Below, piece after piece: positions 23,228-27,420 of a stretch of DNA of 27,420 bases. The stretch comes from Actinomycetes bacterium. GTDB taxonomy: Bacteria > Actinomycetota > Actinomycetes > Actinomycetales > Microbacteriaceae. The DNA lies in NCBI GenBank assembly GCA_023428065.1, contig JAEYZI010000043.1:1-27420 (forward strand). Direction: 5' to 3'. Every line of letters begins with the position of its first letter. The stretch's first letter is position 1. A model generated the notes under the pieces. That model was given only the letters and a program-made list of their open reading frames with translations. It was not told where the DNA came from and did not search any database. The position numbers and the translations under genes are program-made.

Positions 23228-23284
23228 GAGCGATCGCGGGCGCGCACTTCTATCGTGATGACTGCACTAGTTGGGGGACTAGCG

Positions 23285-23358
23285 GGCGGCGGTGATCCTG
23301 TCATCATCGCGATTCCGATACGGGGGTATGAGGAATCGCGGACAGCATCACCGCCGCC
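23285..23358. repeat. Large inverted repeat between the RNA units
   Basis: Arms of about 27 nt (23285-23316 and 23332-23358) pair at 26 of 27 positions if a 5-nt bulge (ATCAT, 23303-23307) is allowed. The ends are GGCGGCGGTGAT and ATCACCGCCGCC; the loop is about 15 nt. A TATTT stretch follows at 23361. It could be a terminator, a processing site or a small RNA of its own. Confidence 0.65.
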
Positions 23359-23403
23359 AGTATTTAACCCACCCGTCGCGCGCCCGCCGGCGCCGCGGAA
23401 ACT

Positions 23404-23457
23404 TCAACCCTCGCGCGAAGGTTCACCTCTTGCGGCCTCGTCGCCGCTGAGTAATCT
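23404..23457 (+). promoter_or_regulatory. Promoter B of the intergenic RNA units
   Basis: Same layout as promoter A: TCAACC...GTTCACCTCTTGCG with -35 TTGCGG (23430-23435), 16-bp spacer, -10 TAATCT (23452-23457). The -10 is overlapped by TGAGT-N7-ACTCA (23448-23464), a partial match to the HspR site CTTGAGT-N7-ACTCAAG. Start predicted near 23464. Confidence 0.6.
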
Positions 23458-23463
23458 CTACTC

Positions 23464-23882
23464 AACCGATGAGGTGCGAACCCGAGGCGAACGGAGAGAT
23501 CCGGGAACGACGGGATCGCAACCGCAGTCGGCGGTGATCTCCGCGAGTCGACCGGGTCAGCCCGGGAGGAGCGCGGAGCGGCCCCAAGGGAACACGGAGC
23601 GAGAGTTCCGTCCGTGGGGCAGCACCGGTGAGGGGGTGACATCCCGCAGCCGTGGACGTGGGGCCCCTGGGCTCGGCAGATGCGGAGGCGGGGCGGATTC
23701 CGCGGGGGCCGAGAGGCACCCGCGGGGGAGATCCCCGATCCGGGAGCCGCTTCGGGAGTCACGGTCCGCCGTGACGCCCGAGCTGCCGCCGATCGCGGTG
23801 AACGACCCGCCTGAGAGCTCGCGGGCGCGGTGACCTCACCGACACAGAAGGGCCCCGGACCAGCTACCCGGGGCCCTTCGTC
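23464..23882 (+). ncRNA. Candidate structured RNA B (about 375-420 nt), ends paired
   Basis: The predicted 5' end falls 3 nt before CGATGAGGT (23467-23475), which pairs with ACCTCACCG (23833-23841) just ahead of the terminator. The stem continues with GCG-aa-CCCG/CGGG-CGC and AGGCG/CGCCT. Further in, 23521-23534 pairs with 23786-23799 (14 positions, one mismatch, one G-U). Local hairpins include GATCC/GGATC (23499-23514 region), CTCCGCG/CGCGGAG (23539-23545 with 23572-23578) with CCGGG/CCCGG inside, GCCCC/GGGGC (23581-23585 with 23616-23620), CTCGGC/GCCGAG (23672-23677 with 23708-23713), and TCACGG-tccg-CCGTGA (23759-23774). Reading frames here lack GC3 bias. RNase P conserved region I, tmRNA ends and SRP motifs are absent. 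A 6S/Ms1-like RNA is possible but unproven. Confidence 0.5.
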
Positions 23883-23885
23883 GTG
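23847..23885 (+). terminator. Strong terminator of unit B, also facing pabC
   Basis: GAAGGGCCCCGG (23847-23858) and its perfect 12-nt complement (23868-23879) enclose a 9-nt loop, followed by GTCGTG. Being symmetrical, it may also stop transcripts leaving pabC on the minus strand. Confidence 0.75.
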
Positions 23886-23911
23886 TCGTGCTGGCGCGGG
23901 CCGTGCGGAGC

Positions 23912-24787
23912 TCAGGTGGTGCGCGCGTCGAGCGCGTCGTTCATCGCGGCCGTCAGCTCGGCGTCGACAGCGCGCTCGACGCCGTCGACGGCTCGCACGG
24001 GCGCGACATGCCGCACGCTCGAGACGAGCCACGCGGCATCCGCCGCCGCGAGATCGTCGGGCGTGAGCAGCTCGTAACCGGTCGGCAGGCCCTGGACCTC
24101 GGCCCACGTGAAGAGGTCCGCCTGCGTGGTGCCGGCGAGGATGCCGATGTCGATCCGGGGTGTGACGAGGCTCTTGCCCCTGCGCAGCACGAGCGTCGAG
24201 GTCGGCCCCTCGAGCAGGTAGCCGTCGCTCGAGACGAAGACGACGTCGTCCGCGCCGCGTCGCGCGGCCTCCCGCAGGGCGGCGCGGTTGACCGCGTAGC
24301 TCAGGGTCTTCGCGCCCGCGAGCAGCCATGGAGCGGTGGCGGGCACGTCGTGGCGGTATCCGCGGTCGAGCAGCACGACGCGGACGCCGTCCGTGCGGTC
24401 GGCGGCGAAGTCCGGCGCGGGTGTGCCGAAGACCCAGCCCGTGGGGATGCCCGTGCCTTCGACCCCACGCGTCAGCACGAACTTGATCGAGCCCTCGGCG
24501 ATGCCCGCGCGCGTGAGCGCCTCTCCGACCGCGCGCACGGCATCCCGCCAGACGTCGAGCTGCGGAGCCGGGAGCTGGAGCATCGCCGCGGACTGGCCGA
24601 GCCGCTCGAGATGCGCCTCGAGCGCCTGCACGTTCCCGTGCACGAGGCTCGCGGTCTCGAAGACGCCGTCGCCGCGGGTCACCCCGAGGTCGGTCACGCG
24701 CACGAGCGGGGCGTCGGCGTCCGTCAGCCGGTGACCCGTCGCGGCGCCCGTCTCCGGGTCGAAGTCGATGAGTGCGACGACGTTCAC
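23912..24787 (-). CDS. pabC: Aminodeoxychorismate lyase-like class IV PLP enzyme
   Basis: A 291-residue fold-type IV pyridoxal-phosphate enzyme. Seen: DLGVTRGDGVFET near residues 33-45, the PLP Lys160 in LLAGAKTLSYAVNRAALREA, the glutamate of SSDGYLLEGPTSTLVL, and TPRIDIGILAGTTQ for the phosphate cup. PabC makes 4-aminobenzoate for folate from 4-amino-4-deoxychorismate; D-amino acid and branched-chain aminotransferases share the fold, and no pabA/pabB is nearby, so the reaction is likely but not certain. GTG 24787 overlaps the upstream gene stop in GTGA, indicating translational coupling. Confidence 0.82.
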   Translation of the reverse strand: MNVVALIDFDPETGAATGHRLTDADAPLVRVTDLGVTRGDGVFETASLVHGNVQALEAHLERLGQSAAMLQLPAPQLDVWRDAVRAVGEALTRAGIAEGSIKFVLTRGVEGTGIPTGWVFGTPAPDFAADRTDGVRVVLLDRGYRHDVPATAPWLLAGAKTLSYAVNRAALREAARRGADDVVFVSSDGYLLEGPTSTLVLRRGKSLVTPRIDIGILAGTTQADLFTWAEVQGLPTGYELLTPDDLAAADAAWLVSSVRHVAPVRAVDGVERAVDAELTAAMNDALDARTT

Positions 24788-25110
24788 GCGGTCCTCCGTC
24801 GGGTTCGGTCGGCGTCGAGCAACCCCCAGACGGTCGTCGAGAGGGCCGGATAGGCGAGCGCGATCTGCCGCAGCATCCGGTAGTCCACCTCGGCGCTCGG
24901 TCGACGGTCGTTGTCGGCGCGGATGAGCTCCGCGCGCAGGGTGAGCACGACGAGCTCGTCGACCGTGGGGAGATCCTGCATGAACTCCCACGGGTCCTCC
25001 CCGGCGCGCAGGCGCTCGACGACGACGGAGCCGAGCTCGTCGCCCGCCTCGGCGCGCAGCACCTCGAGGCTCGCGCGGCGGCGCACGCCGATCTCGTCGC
25101 GGGAACTCAC
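24784..25110 (-). CDS. Conserved-looking small helical protein, function unknown
   Basis: A 108-residue mostly helical protein (RRRASLEVLRAEAGDELGSV, FMQDLPTVDELVVLTLRAEL, ADNDRRPSAEVDYRMLRQIA, YPALSTTVWGLLD). I recognise no domain. The GTG start lies 6 nt after TAGGCT on the minus strand (complement of 25117-25122), so it heads a leaderless transcript that continues into pabC through a 4-nt overlap. Partnership with PabC is suggested by coupling only. Confidence 0.75.
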   Translation of the reverse strand: MSSRDEIGVRRRASLEVLRAEAGDELGSVVVERLRAGEDPWEFMQDLPTVDELVVLTLRAELIRADNDRRPSAEVDYRMLRQIALAYPALSTTVWGLLDADRTRRRTA

Positions 25111-25116
25111 CCCCCG

Positions 25117-25162
25117 AGCCTATGTCGCTCTCAGGCGCCGCGGGCGCGCCGCGCCCTACGAT
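25117..25162. promoter_or_regulatory. Divergent leaderless promoters, 25110 gene / J-domain gene
   Basis: Minus-strand TAGGCT (complement of 25117-25122) and plus-strand TACGAT (25157-25162), each 6 nt from a GTG start codon, share a 58-bp intergenic region. Confidence 0.6.
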
Positions 25163-25168
25163 CGTCTC

Positions 25169-26074
25169 GTGCCCGACAGCCCGCTCGCCGCGTCCCCGTA
25201 CGAGGTGCTCGGCATCTCCTCGACCGCGAGCGACGACGAGCTGCGCCGGGCGTACCGCAAGCGGTTGCGGGAGACCCATCCGGATGCCGGCGGCCGGGCC
25301 GAGGAGTTCCACGCCGTGCAAGACGCGTGGGAGCTCGTCGGAACGCCGGAGGCGCGCGCGGCCTACGACGCGCGCGGACTGCGCGCGTCGCCCAGTGAGA
25401 GTCCGGCATACGCGCCCCGCGCCCCGCGGCCGCGCACGGACTCCCGACCACAGGCGCGCTCGAGCGGCCACCCGGGCGGCTGGTACCGGGAGCGGTACCT
25501 CGACGAGCTGCGGGAGTGGGTGGGGCGCGGTGTCGAGATAGCCGACCCCTACGACGTCGCGCTCGTGCGCTCCGCCCCGCGCCAGGTCAAGCATCTCCTC
25601 GCCGCGGCGATCGCCGAGGAACGGTCGGCACGCGAGCTCTCCCACCTCGGGATCGGCTACAGCGTGTGGCACGACGTCGCGACGCGCGCGGGCAAGATCG
25701 ACCATATCGTGCTCGGCCCCAGTGGCCTCTGGGCGCTCCTGAGCGAGGACTGGGGCGGCGAGGTGCGCACGAAGGGATCCGAGCTCGTGGGGGCCGCGCT
25801 CGGCGGCGAGAAGCCCGTCCACGAGCTCTCCGCGCGTGCTCGGGCCTTCGGACGGGAGGCGCGCGTGCGGTTCTCCGCGCTCGGCGTCGTGGTGCCGGAC
25901 GCCGACGCACCTGCCGTGGTCGATCTCGGCTCGGTGCGCGGTGCGCGCGCGCTGCTCATCCCGCAGCCGCAGCTCGCCCACGTCGTGCGCACGGGCATCC
26001 CGGGGGTCGGCACGGGCGGCACCGATCTCTTCGAGCTGCGATCGCGCATCCAGGCGGCTGTGCGCTTCGCCTGA
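25169..26074 (+). CDS. J-domain protein with C-terminal NERD-like domain
   Basis: A 301-residue fusion. Residues 9-68 are a J domain with the HPD motif at 37-39 (RETHPDAGG), able in principle to stimulate a DnaK ATPase. A Pro/Arg-rich linker (about 72-105) follows. Residues 140-215 resemble the nuclease-related NERD domain: ARELSHLGIGYSVWHDV, then GKIDHIVLGPSGLWALL. The Asp of KIDH is kept, but the lysine usually found in the E-x-K of the next strand is replaced (LLSEDWGG), so nuclease activity is doubtful. No G/F region or zinc finger, so it is not a canonical DnaJ. GTG 25169 is set by TACGAT 6 nt upstream and skips a long open upstream stretch with no coding support. Confidence 0.85.
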   Translation: MPDSPLAASPYEVLGISSTASDDELRRAYRKRLRETHPDAGGRAEEFHAVQDAWELVGTPEARAAYDARGLRASPSESPAYAPRAPRPRTDSRPQARSSGHPGGWYRERYLDELREWVGRGVEIADPYDVALVRSAPRQVKHLLAAAIAEERSARELSHLGIGYSVWHDVATRAGKIDHIVLGPSGLWALLSEDWGGEVRTKGSELVGAALGGEKPVHELSARARAFGREARVRFSALGVVVPDADAPAVVDLGSVRGARALLIPQPQLAHVVRTGIPGVGTGGTDLFELRSRIQAAVRFA

Positions 26075-26096
26075 CCCGGGGCGGCGAATGCGGTGA

Positions 26097-26102
26097 CAGG
26101 AT
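26097..26102 (+). promoter_or_regulatory. Weak -10-like box for the transglutaminase-like gene
   Basis: CAGGAT sits 6 nt before the ATG at 26109, the leaderless spacing, but lacks the first T of TANNNT. GACAGGA could act as a weak ribosome binding site instead. Confidence 0.3.
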
Positions 26103-26108
26103 GACGTC

Positions 26109-27011
26109 ATGGACGATCAGATGCTCCGCGCTACCCGGCACAGCCGTTACAGCGATCCCGGCGCGTGCCGCGCACGGTGGGAGGTGCTGCCCGCCGAGGC
26201 GGGCGCCGCGGAGGTCGCCGCAATCGTCCGCAACCTCCTCTTCCACTACCGGGCGGACGGGATCGATGTGCCGGAGGCGCGGCGCTCCGACATCGACGCG
26301 CGTTGGGTCGAGCGCATCCTGTCGATCGACGCGGAGCGCCACCCCGAGCCGCTCGACGTGCCCCGTGAGCGCGCCGATCGCGTCGCCGGATGCTGCCGGG
26401 ACTACACGCTCCTGACGGTCTCGGCGCTGCGCGAGCGGGGAGTGCCCGCGCGCAGCCGCGTCGGCTTCGCCGGCTACTTCGGGCCCGGCTTCCACTACGA
26501 CCACGTCGTCGTCGAGCACCACGACGGAGCGCGGTGGGTGCGGCTCGATGCACAGCTCGACCCCCAGTGGTTCACCTTCGATCCCGCGGACCTGCCCGCT
26601 CAGGGGCTCGACGGCTTCGTCACGGCTGCGGAAGCCTGGCGCGCCGTGCGTGCGGACGACGCCGATGCGCGCACCTTCGGCGTCTTCCCGGATTCGCCCT
26701 TCCGAGGGGAGTCGTTCATCTTCGACTACGTCATCCGCGACGTCGCGCATCGCCAGGGCGACGAACTGCTGCTGTGGGACCTGTGGGGCGCGATGCTCGG
26801 CGAGCGGGCCGCCACCGCCGCGGAGGTGGCGTGGATGGACGAGCTCGCGGCGCTCGTGCTCGCGGCGGATGCGGGGGATGCCGCGGCGGCGCGGGAGATT
26901 GCGCGACGGTACGAGCGCGACGAGGGCCTTCGTCCGCAGGGCCGGGTGCTGCAGGCGAGCCCCTACGGTCTCCCCGACGTCGAGGTCGACCTCGTCGCGG
27001 CCGCGCCGTAG
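26109..27011 (+). CDS. Transglutaminase-like (papain-like fold) protein
   Basis: A 300-residue cytoplasmic protein, with no signal peptide, carrying a transglutaminase-like core: Cys95/Cys96 in AGCCRDYTLLTVSALRERGVPAR, His132 in FHYDHVVVEHHDG and Asp147 in VRLDAQLD, which form the expected Cys-His-Asp triad. The C-terminal 130 residues are helical and unrecognised (DELLLWDLWGAMLGERA). In bacteria this fold is more often a protease or deamidase than a crosslinker, so the reaction is open. ATG 26109 lies 34 nt after the J-domain gene; they may share a transcript. It converges with the last gene. Confidence 0.83.
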   Translation: MDDQMLRATRHSRYSDPGACRARWEVLPAEAGAAEVAAIVRNLLFHYRADGIDVPEARRSDIDARWVERILSIDAERHPEPLDVPRERADRVAGCCRDYTLLTVSALRERGVPARSRVGFAGYFGPGFHYDHVVVEHHDGARWVRLDAQLDPQWFTFDPADLPAQGLDGFVTAAEAWRAVRADDADARTFGVFPDSPFRGESFIFDYVIRDVAHRQGDELLLWDLWGAMLGERAATAAEVAWMDELAALVLAADAGDAAAAREIARRYERDEGLRPQGRVLQASPYGLPDVEVDLVAAAP

Positions 27012-27020
27012 GGCGGATCC

Positions 27021-27420
27021 TCAGATGCGGTGCAGCGGTGCGCCGAACTCGCCGCGGTTGTCGGGTGCGAGGTCCATCGGGGCGCGGTCGGCCGACGACG
27101 GCATCGCGCGGGCCGTCGACGGGGCGGTGCCGAGCGGTCCGCCGTCATTCGGGAGCGGAACCGGCTGCGGACCCGTGCGCGGCGCCTCGGCGCCCGGCGC
27201 CGAGAGTCCGAGCGCGGCGAGGTAGGCGGCGTTGGTGGCGCCGTCGTCGTTCGGGGGGAGCTGCGACACCGACGGCACCGTCGCCGGAGGCGCCATCGTG
27301 GGGTGTGACGCATCGGGGGCCGGCGCGGGGGCCGGCACTGACGGTGCCGCAGCGTTCGTGGGCGATCCGCCGCCGAGGAGGGCGGGGAGCGCGAGGATCG
27401 TGGGGGCGGGGGTGAATCCG
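27021..27420 (-). CDS. C-terminal part of a Pro/Ala-rich protein (5' end outside window)
   Basis: The minus-strand frame is open from the window edge to the stop at 27021-27023, giving 132 visible residues rich in Pro, Ala and Gly (for example PTILALPALLGGG, PAPAPAPDASHPTMAPP, NDDGATNAAYLAALGLSAPG). The visible part looks like a disordered linker or tail and shows no domain; the identity of the protein is not recoverable here. GTG 27338 is in frame but is probably internal because the frame stays open upstream with the same composition. Confidence 0.6.
   Translation of the reverse strand, partial: GFTPAPTILALPALLGGGSPTNAAAPSVPAPAPAPDASHPTMAPPATVPSVSQLPPNDDGATNAAYLAALGLSAPGAEAPRTGPQPVPLPNDGGPLGTAPSTARAMPSSADRAPMDLAPDNRGEFGAPLHRI

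Noticed and set aside
23087..23833. 248-codon open frame across the intergenic RNA region
   Set aside because: Third-position bias is absent, residue content is low-complexity, it crosses two terminator hairpins and a promoter, and no family is recognisable.
23464..23882. RNase P RNA or tmRNA at the structured locus
   Set aside because: The conserved GAGGAAAGUCC-type region and ACAGAA 3' element of RNase P, and the tRNA-like ends of tmRNA, are not visible on either strand.

Overview
The window is uniformly GC-rich, with strong G/C preference at third codon positions, GTG starts and very short intergenic gaps. Gene content (infB-rbfA, truB, ribF, a SorC-type regulator with deoC and aldehyde dehydrogenases) and the repeated TANNNT box 6-8 nt upstream of start codons point to a high-GC Gram-positive actinobacterium, most likely of the family Microbacteriaceae (inference; no 16S or marker search was possible). 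I see no insertion sequence, phage gene, CRISPR array, tRNA or rRNA.

Layout. 1-2216: 3' part of infB and rbfA, separated by a long inverted repeat. 2265-5910: a luciferase-like flavin oxidoreductase, mutY (minus), a uridine-kinase-like P-loop protein without the Walker A lysine, and panE (minus). 6012-10529: truB (possibly coupled to a short upstream ORF), two small membrane proteins, ribF, a CynX-type MFS transporter and an SRPBCC protein, mostly overlapping by 1-4 nt. 10554-14936: a deoxyribose catabolism operon (SorC/DeoR regulator, deoC, an active aldehyde dehydrogenase and a half-length, cysteine-free aldehyde dehydrogenase paralogue) with a perfect 14-bp palindrome upstream. 14961-17249: a membrane-anchored glycerophosphodiesterase and an M20 peptidase. 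17303-20636: four small membrane or membrane-anchored proteins, convergent with a 416-aa polytopic membrane protein. 20702-22983: an SNF2-family helicase behind a structured leader of about 140 nt. 22984-23911: a 928-bp region without genes. 23912-27420: a PabC-like lyase and a small hypothetical (minus), a J-domain/NERD-like fusion, a transglutaminase-like protein, and the Pro/Ala-rich C-terminus of an unidentified protein.

The most interesting part is 22984-23911. It carries two tandem units, each with a near-matching promoter (same upstream box, TTGCG, 16-bp spacer, TAATNT; the two align without gaps at an offset of 416 bp) and each ending in a GC hairpin followed by TTCGTCGTG. The first predicts an RNA of about 115 nt with a UUCG-capped hairpin. 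The second predicts an RNA of about 375-420 nt whose 5' and 3' ends pair and which has a 14-bp internal helix and several local hairpins. I do not recognise RNase P RNA, tmRNA, SRP RNA or 6C RNA in either; a 6S/Ms1-like role is one hypothesis.

A second theme is promoter economy. At least ten start codons lie 6-8 nt downstream of a TANNNT box, as expected for leaderless mRNAs, and several divergent pairs place these boxes so close together that the two promoters must overlap.
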